A DNA stretch of 64,000 nt from Paenibacillus sp. FSL R10-2734 (lineage in GTDB: Bacteria; Bacillota; Bacilli; Paenibacillales; Paenibacillaceae), in the NCBI RefSeq assembly GCF_037963865.1, contig NZ_CP150170.1:2046001-2110000 (forward strand), in the 5' to 3' direction. Every line of letters starts with the position of its first letter. The first letter of the stretch is position 1. Below, piece after piece: positions 45,850-54,184 of the stretch. The position numbers and the translations under genes were made by a program. A model generated the notes under the pieces. The model did no database searches. It was not told where the DNA came from and saw nothing but the letters and a program-made list of their open reading frames with translations.

Positions 45850-47043
45850 CTAGTACATATTAGGAATGTCGACATTCGGATCAATATCAGCTTCGTAGTC
45901 TACACCATCTGTTCTAAAGCCAAATAGATTGAAGAAGTCTTGGCGGTAGCCTTCAAGATCAGCTAGGTCGGCAGCATTCTCAGTTGTCAGTTCATCCCAA
46001 CGTTTCATAACCTCAGTCTGAACATCTTCGCGCATTTCCCAGTCGTCAATACGAATCAGGCAGCTTCCGTCGGCAGTAGCATCACCATCAGTGTAAAGAT
46101 GCTCAGAGAACAAACGGTACATTTGTTCAATACAGTTCTCATGCAGCTCCTTTTCCTTCATCACTTCATAAAGTGCTGAGATATAAAGGGGCACTACAGG
46201 AATAGCGGAGCTGGATTGGGTTACAAGCGCTTTGTTCACGGATACAAAGGCACGTCCGCCTTTTGATGCGAGCAGGTCATTCATTTGGATCGCTGTCTGT
46301 TCCAAATCATGCTTGGCTTGGCCAATCGTTCCATCGCGATAGATTGGATGGGTGATCTCTGGTCCAATGTAGGAGTATGCAACTGTAGTAGCTCCATCTG
46401 CAAGCACGCCAGCCTCTTGAAGCTGATCGATCCACATTCTCCAGTCCTCGCCGCCCATAACAGCGATTGTCTGACGTACTTCCTCTTCTGTAGCAGGCTC
46501 AATAGTAGTCATGGATACTTCACCTGTATGGAAGTTCAAGGTTTTATTCGAATAAGCTGTTCCAACCGGCTTAATTACGGAGGAGAAGGTTTCTCCTGTT
46601 ACCGGATGGGTGCGACGAGGTGAAGCCACGCTATAGATAATTAAATCCACTGTGCCATATTCAGCTTTGATGAGTTCAATGGTCTTAGCTTTGATAGCAT
46701 CAGAGAACGCATCTCCCACAATACTGTGTGATTTGAGTCCGAGTGCAGCTGCTTGCTTCTCAAATGCAGCGGAGTTATACCAACCAGCAGAAGCTGTACG
46801 TTGCCCTTCAGCTGCTTTGTCGAAGAAAACTCCGATGGTGTTCGCACCAGCGCCAAAAGCGGCTGAAATTCTAGAAGCTAGTCCGTATCCGGTGGAAGCA
46901 CCGATGACAAGTACATTAGCGGGTCCCTCAATTTTCTTTTGTGCTTTTACATATTCAATTTGTTGTTCTATTTGTTTGGCGCATCCCTCTGGATGTGCTG
47001 TTGTACATATAAATCCGCGTGTTTTAGGTTGAATAATCATCAA
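45850..47043 (-). CDS. fabV: Enoyl-ACP reductase FabV (trans-2-enoyl reductase family)
   Basis: FabV reduces enoyl-ACP with NADH in the last step of fatty-acid elongation; related enzymes act on crotonyl-CoA. The 397-residue protein has the N-terminal NAD-binding motif VLVIGASTGYGLASR, the family stretch VYSVASPRR-like (IIYSVASPRRTHP), and the Tyr-x8-Lys catalytic motif in IYRDGTIGQAK. FabV enzymes are intrinsically tolerant to triclosan. AAGGGGA precedes the ATG. It is a monocistronic gene with its own good promoter. Confidence 0.95.
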   Translation of the reverse strand: MMIIQPKTRGFICTTAHPEGCAKQIEQQIEYVKAQKKIEGPANVLVIGASTGYGLASRISAAFGAGANTIGVFFDKAAEGQRTASAGWYNSAAFEKQAAALGLKSHSIVGDAFSDAIKAKTIELIKAEYGTVDLIIYSVASPRRTHPVTGETFSSVIKPVGTAYSNKTLNFHTGEVSMTTIEPATEEEVRQTIAVMGGEDWRMWIDQLQEAGVLADGATTVAYSYIGPEITHPIYRDGTIGQAKHDLEQTAIQMNDLLASKGGRAFVSVNKALVTQSSSAIPVVPLYISALYEVMKEKELHENCIEQMYRLFSEHLYTDGDATADGSCLIRIDDWEMREDVQTEVMKRWDELTTENAADLADLEGYRQDFFNLFGFRTDGVDYEADIDPNVDIPNMY

Positions 47044-47091
47044 GGAATTCCCCTTTTTAAAAAATTAAAGTCCAATGTTATTTCAGAGAAA

Positions 47092-47120
47092 GTATAGCAA
47101 ACAATATTTACTAATACAAA
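47092..47120 (-). promoter_or_regulatory. Sigma-A promoter of fabV
   Basis: On the minus strand TTGTAT (47120-47115), 17 bases, then TATACT (47097-47092) with an extended -10 TGC. It lies ~50 bases before the fabV start. Confidence 0.75.
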
Positions 47121-47218
47121 GAATTTAGGATATTCGGTAAGAATCGCTACTCAGTATTTTTGGTCTTTGCTAGTATATTACCGAGTTTTACACGTCTATT
47201 GAGGTTTTCGGACCCAGA

Positions 47219-47385
47219 TGACGTTATTTGCGAATTTTTGGTCTTTTGAGCAGTGTTTCGGACTCCAGCGACCCTATTCCGTAGAAAGAGGGCCATATTA
47301 GGTGTATTTCATGCCAATAGCGGCTATGGGGTCCGATAGGATGCAAAATGTGCAATAATGCTGCGTTTAAGGTCGGCTGAGTCCG
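47219..47385. repeat. Four-unit CGGAC intergenic repeat, two forward then two reverse
   Basis: Forward units are CGGACCCAGATGACGTTATT (start 47219, approximate) and CGGACTCCAGCGACCCTATT (47259-47278). Reverse units are AATAGCGGCTATGGGGTCCG (47316-47335) and GGTCGGCTGAGTCCG (about 47371-47385). The second forward unit matches the 28040 unit at 15 of 20 bases. The rest of the 47044-47694 gap is AT-rich, with a 9-bp repeat and a terminator but no gene. Confidence 0.6.
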
Positions 47386-47553
47386 ATAGCGGCTGCGAAG
47401 TGGGAAGTTAGTTAAAGGTTAGTTAAAGAATCGAATCAATTGAAAGAAAGTCTTCAAACAAATCAAACGAATCCAACGGATGGTAAAGCGAACAATTTGA
47501 GGGATCGAAAGAGCCAAATAATCGAATATTGAAGCGCAACGCAAGAACGCAGC

Positions 47554-47592
47554 AAACCAATCAAACCAATCAAATTAATCAAACCAATCAAA
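47554..47592. repeat. 9-bp tandem repeat AAACCAATC
   Basis: Four units (AAACCAATC, AAACCAATC, AAATTAATC, AAACCAATC) and a partial fifth lie in the intergenic region. They are flanked by further A/C-rich sequence with related AATCAAAC words. Confidence 0.85.
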
Positions 47593-47598
47593 CAACGC

Positions 47599-47622
47599 AA
47601 AAAGGAGCTGCCCCAGCAGCCA
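47599..47622 (-). terminator. Possible minus-strand terminator of the second aldo/keto reductase
   Basis: On the minus strand GGCTGCTGGGGCAGCTCC has a GCTGC/GCAGC stem followed by TTTTT. It lies ~75 bases past the reductase stop. Confidence 0.6.
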
Positions 47623-47694
47623 TTTCATGACTTCTAGGACAACCCCCTTTACATTACTTACATATAAGGTTCTATCACGCTCTCTTACGCTCTA

Positions 47695-48630
47695 TTACGC
47701 CTTAAAGATTGAATCAATGGCTTTGATCTCTTCTGGTGTAAGCTGAACCTTCAACGTTTCCAGATTCGATACGATCTGCTCCGGACGTTTAGCTCCAGGA
47801 ATAAGTGCGTCGATGGAAGGTACAGTTAGGTACCATGCAAGCACCACATGAGCGACTTCAAGACCTTTGGCATTGGCAATTTGGCGTACCTTATCCACTT
47901 TCTCTAGGTTCTTGGCAAACGTCTCCCCTTGGAACAGTGGGTCGTTCTTTCTAATGTCGCTGAACGTATCGCCTTGCTTATATTTGCCGCCAAGCAGGCC
48001 GGACGCGAGTGGGAAGTAAGGAACGAAAGAAATGCCATGCTCCTGCGTGTAAGGGAGCAGATCCTTCTCCGCATCACGGTGCAGCAGATTGTAATGGGAT
48101 TGGAGGACATCCACATGCCCGTCCTTGTTAGCTTCTCTCAGCTGTTCAATGGAGAAATTGGATACACCGATAGCTCTGATCTTTCCTTCCTCTTTCAGTT
48201 TCTTAAGCTCACCAACAGCTTCATCCTTAGGTGTGCTTTCATCAGGGAAATGAATATAGTAAAGATCGATATAATCGGTCTGCAGGCGTTTCAAGCTGTC
48301 TTCCACAGACTGTCTTAGAAAAGCAGGAGAGTTGTCGATTGTAGTCTTATCACCAATAATCTTGTGCGCGCCTTTAGTAGCAATGACCACATTGTCACGG
48401 CCGCCTCTTTCTCTCAGCACTTCTCCAATCAGTTCCTCGGATCTTCCTGGACCATAGATAAAGGCTGTATCAATGAAATTGATCCCATGATCAAGAGCGC
48501 TGCGAACGATATTTCTACCGGTCTCATCATTTAAGCCGGGAAATAAATTATGCCCACCAACAGCATTAGCACCAAGTCCGAGAGGGGATACTTGTAAATT
48601 TGTTCTACCTAAAGTTATTTGATCAGCCAT
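47695..48630 (-). CDS. Aldo/keto reductase
   Basis: A 311-residue aldo/keto reductase, distinct from the one at 43688. It shows GINFIDTAFIYGPGRSEELIG (catalytic Asp and Tyr), VIATKGAHK (catalytic Lys) and the C-terminal IDALIPGAKRPEQIVSNL cofactor region. AAGGAGC precedes the ATG. Related Bacillota proteins are NADPH-dependent and of unknown physiological substrate. It is divergent from the following operon. Confidence 0.92.
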   Translation of the reverse strand: MADQITLGRTNLQVSPLGLGANAVGGHNLFPGLNDETGRNIVRSALDHGINFIDTAFIYGPGRSEELIGEVLRERGGRDNVVIATKGAHKIIGDKTTIDNSPAFLRQSVEDSLKRLQTDYIDLYYIHFPDESTPKDEAVGELKKLKEEGKIRAIGVSNFSIEQLREANKDGHVDVLQSHYNLLHRDAEKDLLPYTQEHGISFVPYFPLASGLLGGKYKQGDTFSDIRKNDPLFQGETFAKNLEKVDKVRQIANAKGLEVAHVVLAWYLTVPSIDALIPGAKRPEQIVSNLETLKVQLTPEEIKAIDSIFKA

Positions 48631-48814
48631 AATTAATCGTCAGCTCCTTAAAATAGAATATAAACTATATTAAGTATAGAGATTAAATCGTAAAAGGACA
48701 AATAGCTGACTTCCAGCTTTATACATGAATATTTAAACCGTATAAGTTATGATATAAAGAATAATTTTGCATTCCCGTATTTGTTCTCACAATGAAGTAA
48801 AGGAGGATTGTCTT

Positions 48815-49789
48815 ATGCTAGTCATTAATCAAAATGAAGTAGCTGAGCTTTTAGCTATGGAGTCTTGCATCACAGTTATGGAATCCGTATTGAAGGACTT
48901 GTCCGCAGGACAAGCCATACAGAGCTTAAGACAAGTACTCCCGCTGCACAAGGGCAATCTGATTGGCTTAATGCCGGGATATTTGCAGGGTGAAGAAGTG
49001 GCAGGCGCCAAAATCATCAGTGTGTTTCCTAGTAATCACGGGAGTAATCTCCCTTCCCATCAAGGTCTTGTTACCTTATTCGATTCTTCTACCGGCGTTC
49101 TGAAAGCTGTTGTAGATGGACAAAAGATAACAGCAATTCGCACAGCCGCAGTTAGCGCAGTAGCCACTCGTTATCTGGCCAGAGAAGATGCAGAGGTGCT
49201 TGCCATTCTTGGCACTGGAGAACAAGCCAAAAGCCATCTGGAAGCGATGCTGCTGGTTCGATCAATTCGTGAGGTTAGGGTATGGAGCAGAACACTTGCG
49301 AAGGCAAGAGCTTTTCAAGAAGAGCTGGGCCGTAAATATGATGTAGAAATCGTTGTTGTAGAGTCTGTTCAAGAGGCAGTTCATGCGGCAGATATCATTT
49401 GTACCGTAACAGCATCCACAGAGCCAGTACTCAAAGGAGAATGGCTGAAGGCCGGAGCACATATCAATGCGGTTGGAGCCTGCAGACCAGCAGATCGTGA
49501 GCTGGATTCGGAGACTGTTCGGTTAGCTAAGTTATATGTAGATCGTTTGGAATCCACGCATAATGAATCCGGGGATTACTTAATTCCACTAAAAGAAGGC
49601 ATGATCACTTCAGGTCATATTATCGGTGAAATCGGTGAACTGATCAGTGGCAGTATTGAGGGCAGAACTACAGCTGATGAGATCACTCTTTTTAAAGGAC
49701 TTGGGCTTGCGATAGAGGATTTAGCAGCAGCAAACTTCATTTATAATGAAGCTGTTAGATTACATAAAGGTATCGAAATTGCATTCTAA
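48815..49789 (+). CDS. Ornithine cyclodeaminase/mu-crystallin family protein
   Basis: NAD(P)-binding family that includes ornithine cyclodeaminase, alanine dehydrogenase and ketimine reductases. The ATG at 48815 follows AAAGGAGG; the earlier in-frame start at 48767 has none. The 324-residue product has DGQKITAIRTAAVSAVATRY (substrate-binding Lys and Arg), the dinucleotide motif ILGTGEQAKSHLEAM and INAVGACRPADRELD. The true substrate is unknown. It heads a three-gene unit with a dipeptidase and a CocE-type hydrolase, with gaps of 11 bases each. Confidence 0.88.
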   Translation: MLVINQNEVAELLAMESCITVMESVLKDLSAGQAIQSLRQVLPLHKGNLIGLMPGYLQGEEVAGAKIISVFPSNHGSNLPSHQGLVTLFDSSTGVLKAVVDGQKITAIRTAAVSAVATRYLAREDAEVLAILGTGEQAKSHLEAMLLVRSIREVRVWSRTLAKARAFQEELGRKYDVEIVVVESVQEAVHAADIICTVTASTEPVLKGEWLKAGAHINAVGACRPADRELDSETVRLAKLYVDRLESTHNESGDYLIPLKEGMITSGHIIGEIGELISGSIEGRTTADEITLFKGLGLAIEDLAAANFIYNEAVRLHKGIEIAF

Positions 49790-49800
49790 GGAGCGACCAC

Positions 49801-50964
49801 ATGATGAGCACTTATGAAGGTTTATATGATTTCAAGTTGACGGAGCAAGAGGAAGCGCGGGCCGTGCGTTTGCATGAGCAGAATATTAATATTGATTTGC
49901 TGTTCCAAGGTCCTTTATCTCCAAGTGCTATTCCAGAGTCTGTGTCCGAAAAAATCAAAGCGCTGTGTGAGCCCTATAAAGATGAGCCGATGATATACAG
50001 CAGCATGCCAGCTAAAATGATCTTAAAGCTAGCGGCCAGCGGGGAGATCCCTGAGTATAAAAGTGAATGGTATAAGTCAGGAATTACGGCGGGGAATCGG
50101 GAGCTTCATTTAGAATCCTTGGATAGCATGATTACGAGCATGGCTGAGGTTCAGCTTCAGTTCGACTCCGCAGATTGGTTAATTAAAGCTTTAACCGTAG
50201 AGGACATCCGTGCAGCCAAGCGTAATGCTCATAAGGCGGGTATTATCACGGCGCAGGAAACGGATGGTCTAGGTACCAATTTGGACCTATTAGATGTGTT
50301 ACATAATTTCGGCTTAAGAATTCTACAATTAACCTATAACAATCAGAACCAGATCGGTGCAGGCTGTGCAGAACAGTCGAACGCTGGGATTACGAATTAT
50401 GGAAAAAGATTTATTGAGCGCTTAAACAAGCTGGGGATCATTGTAGATACGGGACATTGCGGAAAACAGACCACGCTCGATGCTTGTCAGTATTCCAAAA
50501 CTCCGGTCATTGCTTCACACACGGGTGTAGAGGCCATCTATCCACATATGCGCTGCAAAAGTGATGAGGAAATCATCGCGATCGCTAAGACGGGTGGAGT
50601 CATCGGTATTTTTGCTATGCCGTGGTTTGTGCATGAAGATCCTAATCATACGACCATTGATCATGTGCTGGATCATATCGAATATGTAATCCGGCTTGTA
50701 GGCGTGGATCATGTTGGAATCGGAACCGATTGGCCGATGAGCGATGTGCTCTGGTCATTGATTTATTTTAAAGAACATATTGCACCTAAGCTAGGATTCG
50801 CCAAAGGAGACGGACCTTCTACTGAAACCGTTGCTGGGCTTAAAAAATATAGTTATTTTATCAACTTCACTAGAGGTTTAGTGGCGCGCGGTTATGCGGA
50901 TGAGGATATTGCAAAGATCATGGGTGGCAACTGGCTGCGCGTATTTGAAGAAATTTGGGGATAG
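49801..50964 (+). CDS. Membrane-dipeptidase-family (M19) protein
   Basis: M19 enzymes are dinuclear zinc dipeptidases that hydrolyse dipeptides, including those with D-residues. The 387-residue product has recognisable ligand regions: GIITAQETDG (bridging Glu), VDTGHCG, IASHTGVEAIYPHMR and HVGIGTDWPM. At the N-terminus, where most members read H-x-D, this protein reads NINIDLLFQG, so the first histidine ligand appears replaced by Asn. No signal peptide or GPI-like tail is visible, so it is probably cytoplasmic. It may be a subfamily with altered metal binding. Confidence 0.85.
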   Translation: MMSTYEGLYDFKLTEQEEARAVRLHEQNINIDLLFQGPLSPSAIPESVSEKIKALCEPYKDEPMIYSSMPAKMILKLAASGEIPEYKSEWYKSGITAGNRELHLESLDSMITSMAEVQLQFDSADWLIKALTVEDIRAAKRNAHKAGIITAQETDGLGTNLDLLDVLHNFGLRILQLTYNNQNQIGAGCAEQSNAGITNYGKRFIERLNKLGIIVDTGHCGKQTTLDACQYSKTPVIASHTGVEAIYPHMRCKSDEEIIAIAKTGGVIGIFAMPWFVHEDPNHTTIDHVLDHIEYVIRLVGVDHVGIGTDWPMSDVLWSLIYFKEHIAPKLGFAKGDGPSTETVAGLKKYSYFINFTRGLVARGYADEDIAKIMGGNWLRVFEEIWG

Positions 50965-50975
50965 GGGATAAATAG

Positions 50976-53102
50976 ATGACAACATATTTGAACAATACTA
51001 CATTTAACTTCTACTGTTCGGGCATTTATTCAGGAAAAATACATTTTACGAAACAACAAATCATGCATGCTAAGGTCGATCCGCGCAGACGAACACAAAT
51101 GCAGGATAACGTGCTGGATAGCCAGTTCAAGACCGTTCTCCCATTTCAAAAAATCCACGAACACATCGACACTTACGCTAAAGCTGAATGGGTCAATGAT
51201 GAGGTAGTTCTGGGTAATGGCGATCTTTATCAAAAGCATATTCAATATCAGGCTGTAATTGATGGCCATGAGCTGACTTCACAAGTGTGGGCGCTGCGAA
51301 AAGAGACGGCACTGGATATTGTGACCTTGGATGGGGAGATCATCGCTTTTCTAACGCCGAATCGGTATGGCATAGAGCTGATTGTTAAAGCAGGATATGA
51401 GAAGCTGACGCCTCTTGTTGTCTATGATGATCCCCTTTTGTCCAAGCCAGAGTATGGTGTGAATGATTTGGGTACGGATCTGATCCCGATGCGCGATGGT
51501 GTGAGACTGGCTACGGATGTGTTTCTTCCTGAGGGTATTCAGCCGGGAACGAAGCTGCCGACGATTCTTGTAAGAACCTGTTATGACCGTAACGGGAAAA
51601 AAGAGATTTTTATGAGATGGGCCAACAAAGGTTATGCAGTGGTGTCACAGGACGTTAGAGGTCGGGCGGATTCGGAAGGGGAATTGATCCCTTTTTATAA
51701 TGAACGGGATGATGGCTATGATACGATCGATTGGATTATCGCTCAGGAATGGTCAGATGGCAATGTTGGCATGTGGGGCGCGTCCTATCTGGGCTTTGTT
51801 GTTGTCTCGGCAGCGACCAGTGGGCACCCTAATCTGAAGGCTGTAGTGGATGAAGTGAACGTTGGCTCACCATTTGTAGATACGGCGCGTAAGGGTGGAA
51901 CGCTTTGTTCTTGGCCACTTTTGTCTTGGACACTTGCGCAATCTGTGGGTACCCGGACGGATTTTGATATTTTTGGTGGGATTACGGTGAACCCAGAAGC
52001 AGCAGTGGATGCGAGACCGATTAAGGAAATTCCTCAGCAAATGATCGGCAAAGCATCAGGACCATGGGATCTTTGGAGCCAGCATCCGGAGTATGATGAT
52101 TTCTGGAGAAACTGTACCTTTACAGAGCGTGGGGATCAGGTGCAGGTCCCTATGTATGTAATCTCAGGCTGGTATGACGGCGACAGCCCTGGTGTATCGG
52201 AGACTTGGAGAATGCTGACTGAGCATAATGTGCCGAACCGCAAAATCCGTCTGGGTGCATGGGAGCATGGGCCGAATCGAGCCAGAGACTATGAGGGTGT
52301 AAGCTTTGGCAATGATGCAGTGGTCTATGATTACGATGTTTCTGTACTGCGTTGGTTCGACCGCTACCTCAAAGGTATTCCGAATGGGATAGATCAGGAG
52401 CCTAGAGCCTCTTATTATGTCGTAGGTGAGAATCAATGGAGAACATCGGAGGATTGGACACCGGTTGAAGCTACAACTACGCCGTTCTACTTATCCAGTG
52501 GAGGCAGGGCAAATTCCGGACATGGAGATGGGAAGCTACTCTCAGCGCCAGAAGAGCATTCTCCAGAAGATACTTACGTCTATAACCCAAATGATCCAAT
52601 GAATGATAGCGGTGAGCGAGAGCCTGAAAATTTGCGGAAGTACGAGCTGCGGAATGATATTCTTGTGTACACTAGTGAGGTGTTGACGGAAGAATTGACT
52701 ATAGCTGGCGAATTGTCTGCTGTCATCTACGCGGCTAGCACAGGTAAGGATACGGATTGGGTAGTTACGCTTAGTGATGTGAATGAACAAGGAGACTCTA
52801 TCCGGTTATCTAACTATATTGTCAGAGCTAAATATCGTCATGGGTTTGATGCACCAGAACTGCTCACGCCAGGCCAAGTGGAGGAATACGATATTTTCAT
52901 GCCGAATATTGCCCATAGATTTGCGGTGGGACACCGAATTCGTTTCTCGATTACTTCGTCCAGTAAATTCGTTGCTTTCCCGAATACGAATACTGGTGGC
53001 AACCCGTATGAAGATACAGAGGCGATTACGGTTCTGCAGACTATTTACCATAATAGTAAGTATCCAAGCCATGTGAAGCTGCCGATAGTTCCTAACGCTT
53101 AG
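50976..53102 (+). CDS. CocE/NonD-family hydrolase (X-Pro dipeptidyl-peptidase-like)
   Basis: A serine hydrolase of the CocE/X-Pro-dipeptidyl-peptidase class, which cleaves esters, amides or peptides. The first ~150 residues are an unusual extension. The alpha/beta-hydrolase domain follows (about 165-460), with nucleophile motif WGASYLGF, an Asp region ISGWYDGDSPG and His in WEHGPN. The C-terminal jelly-roll domain (about 480-705) is typical of the class. No signal peptide. It is the last gene of the three-gene unit; no clear terminator follows. Confidence 0.88.
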   Translation: MTTYLNNTTFNFYCSGIYSGKIHFTKQQIMHAKVDPRRRTQMQDNVLDSQFKTVLPFQKIHEHIDTYAKAEWVNDEVVLGNGDLYQKHIQYQAVIDGHELTSQVWALRKETALDIVTLDGEIIAFLTPNRYGIELIVKAGYEKLTPLVVYDDPLLSKPEYGVNDLGTDLIPMRDGVRLATDVFLPEGIQPGTKLPTILVRTCYDRNGKKEIFMRWANKGYAVVSQDVRGRADSEGELIPFYNERDDGYDTIDWIIAQEWSDGNVGMWGASYLGFVVVSAATSGHPNLKAVVDEVNVGSPFVDTARKGGTLCSWPLLSWTLAQSVGTRTDFDIFGGITVNPEAAVDARPIKEIPQQMIGKASGPWDLWSQHPEYDDFWRNCTFTERGDQVQVPMYVISGWYDGDSPGVSETWRMLTEHNVPNRKIRLGAWEHGPNRARDYEGVSFGNDAVVYDYDVSVLRWFDRYLKGIPNGIDQEPRASYYVVGENQWRTSEDWTPVEATTTPFYLSSGGRANSGHGDGKLLSAPEEHSPEDTYVYNPNDPMNDSGEREPENLRKYELRNDILVYTSEVLTEELTIAGELSAVIYAASTGKDTDWVVTLSDVNEQGDSIRLSNYIVRAKYRHGFDAPELLTPGQVEEYDIFMPNIAHRFAVGHRIRFSITSSSKFVAFPNTNTGGNPYEDTEAITVLQTIYHNSKYPSHVKLPIVPNA

Positions 53103-53154
53103 GCGGGCGAACTTTAATACCTAGAAGGGGCTGAACAAAGGTAAAAGGAATTAC

Positions 53155-53200
53155 CACTTGAAGCTGAAGCTGCAATTGATGACCAATGATGCTTCAAGTG
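53155..53200. repeat. Inverted repeat downstream of the CocE gene
   Basis: CACTTGAAGC (53155-53164) and GCTTCAAGTG (53191-53200) are perfect 10-bp complements around a 26-base loop. There is no T-run, so it is not a standard terminator. Just after it ACCGAGTGAG occurs twice in tandem (53205-53225). Confidence 0.6.
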
Positions 53201-53299
53201 ACGTACCGAGTGAGCACCGAGTGAGGCCTAGGTAAAACAATAAGTGAAGAACGTACTTAAGCTCCAAATGAAGCGAAAAGTAAAACAATTATAGAGGGA

Positions 53300-53482
53300 T
53301 TAGGGAATTTCCCCCTGAAATTCTTAGGATTCTGGTTGTCAGGCATATAATTGGGGGAAAACTCCCTAATTATATGCCTGATTCCCGGGAATTAAGGAAA
53401 ACAGCCTATTTATTAGGGAGTAATTCCCTGATTTCGTTCATTTAGAGCGAATATCCCTACTTTCAGGGAGTTTTTCCCTAAA
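53300..53482. repeat. Intergenic repeat with AGGGAGTTTTTCCCT-like palindromic units
   Basis: Units: TTAGGGAATTTCCCCCTGAA (53300), TTGGGGGAAAACTCCCTAAT (53351), TTAGGGAGTAATTCCCTGAT (53413) and CAGGGAGTTTTTCCCTAAA (53464), with a weaker GATTCCCGGGAATTAAG (53380). Each is itself near-palindromic. A perfect 14-bp inverted repeat (53339-53352 with 53368-53381) brackets the second unit. The 53103-53842 gap holds no convincing gene. Confidence 0.6.
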
Positions 53483-53842
53483 TAGTTTTAGACCCACTTC
53501 GTACATTGCACAAACGTAGAACGCATCACCCCATCGCCCATCGTCCGTTAACCACCCGCTACACAGTAACCACACCGAGTAAATCATTCTCCTCTGGCAT
53601 CCTAGTACATCATCACACCCACTGTGCACCGCATAACATCCTACCCATAGTAAACCTTCTTTAGCCTACGAAAAATGCATATTGTATATCATTGCCACTA
53701 TCCCAAACGCCCACTGTCCAACCAATGGCATAAACACACACTAAGAACTAAATAGTCTATTGGGGGAGCAGAATCCAAGCTTCACCTGACCCATAAAAAA
53801 AACTGCACCATAAGTAGAAATGGAGGAACAGCTGTGGAAGGA

Positions 53843-53947
53843 ATGAAACGTGGTGAACTGGCGAGACGTACCGGAGTCAGCATGGCTTGTTCATTACGGA
53901 ATCCAGGTCAGGAGCAAACTCTTCATAGAAGACTTTTTCCTTTTTAA
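53843..53947 (+). pseudogene. MerR-family regulator, truncated after the first helix-turn-helix
   Basis: The frame begins MKRGELARRTGVSMA, the start of a MerR-type DNA-binding domain. It then abruptly becomes unrelated sequence (CSLRNPGQEQ) and stops at 53945. The expected continuation (a LRYYEE-type segment) is absent. The break at about 53886 coincides with the end of a minus-strand frame, pointing to a deletion junction. Confidence 0.7.
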
Positions 53948-54131
53948 TCGTCGTGGGATCAAGACTTTTGGCCGTATTGCCAGTCAGCAAGTACATAAAG
54001 GGCTGCTTCAGGCCGGTATGTGAAACTTCTCCCCAGAATCCTCCTTCAGACTTCACCATAAACCCTGAACTATACTGCAAGGTCAACCTTGTATTTTTGA
54101 TAAAATAACGATTATTCACAGAAAAGCGCAT
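53877..54131 (-). CDS. Small protein of unknown function, possibly C-terminally truncated
   Basis: An 84-residue frame with a plausible ribosome-binding site (AGAAGGA, ~8 bases before the ATG on the minus strand), divergent from bofC. No signal peptide or membrane segment is clear, and no family was recognised. Its last codons run into the MerR-derived sequence, so the original C-terminus may have been lost at the same deletion. The product may or may not be functional. Confidence 0.4.
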   Translation of the reverse strand: MRFSVNNRYFIKNTRLTLQYSSGFMVKSEGGFWGEVSHTGLKQPFMYLLTGNTAKSLDPTTIKKEKVFYEEFAPDLDSVMNKPC

Positions 54132-54184
54132 AAATGATTCCTTCTCAGGTCACAATAGGGAAAAACCAGAATGAAGGGATTAAC

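Noticed and set aside
53155..53200. The inverted repeat as a terminator of the CocE gene
   Set aside because: The loop is long (26 bases) and no T-tract follows.
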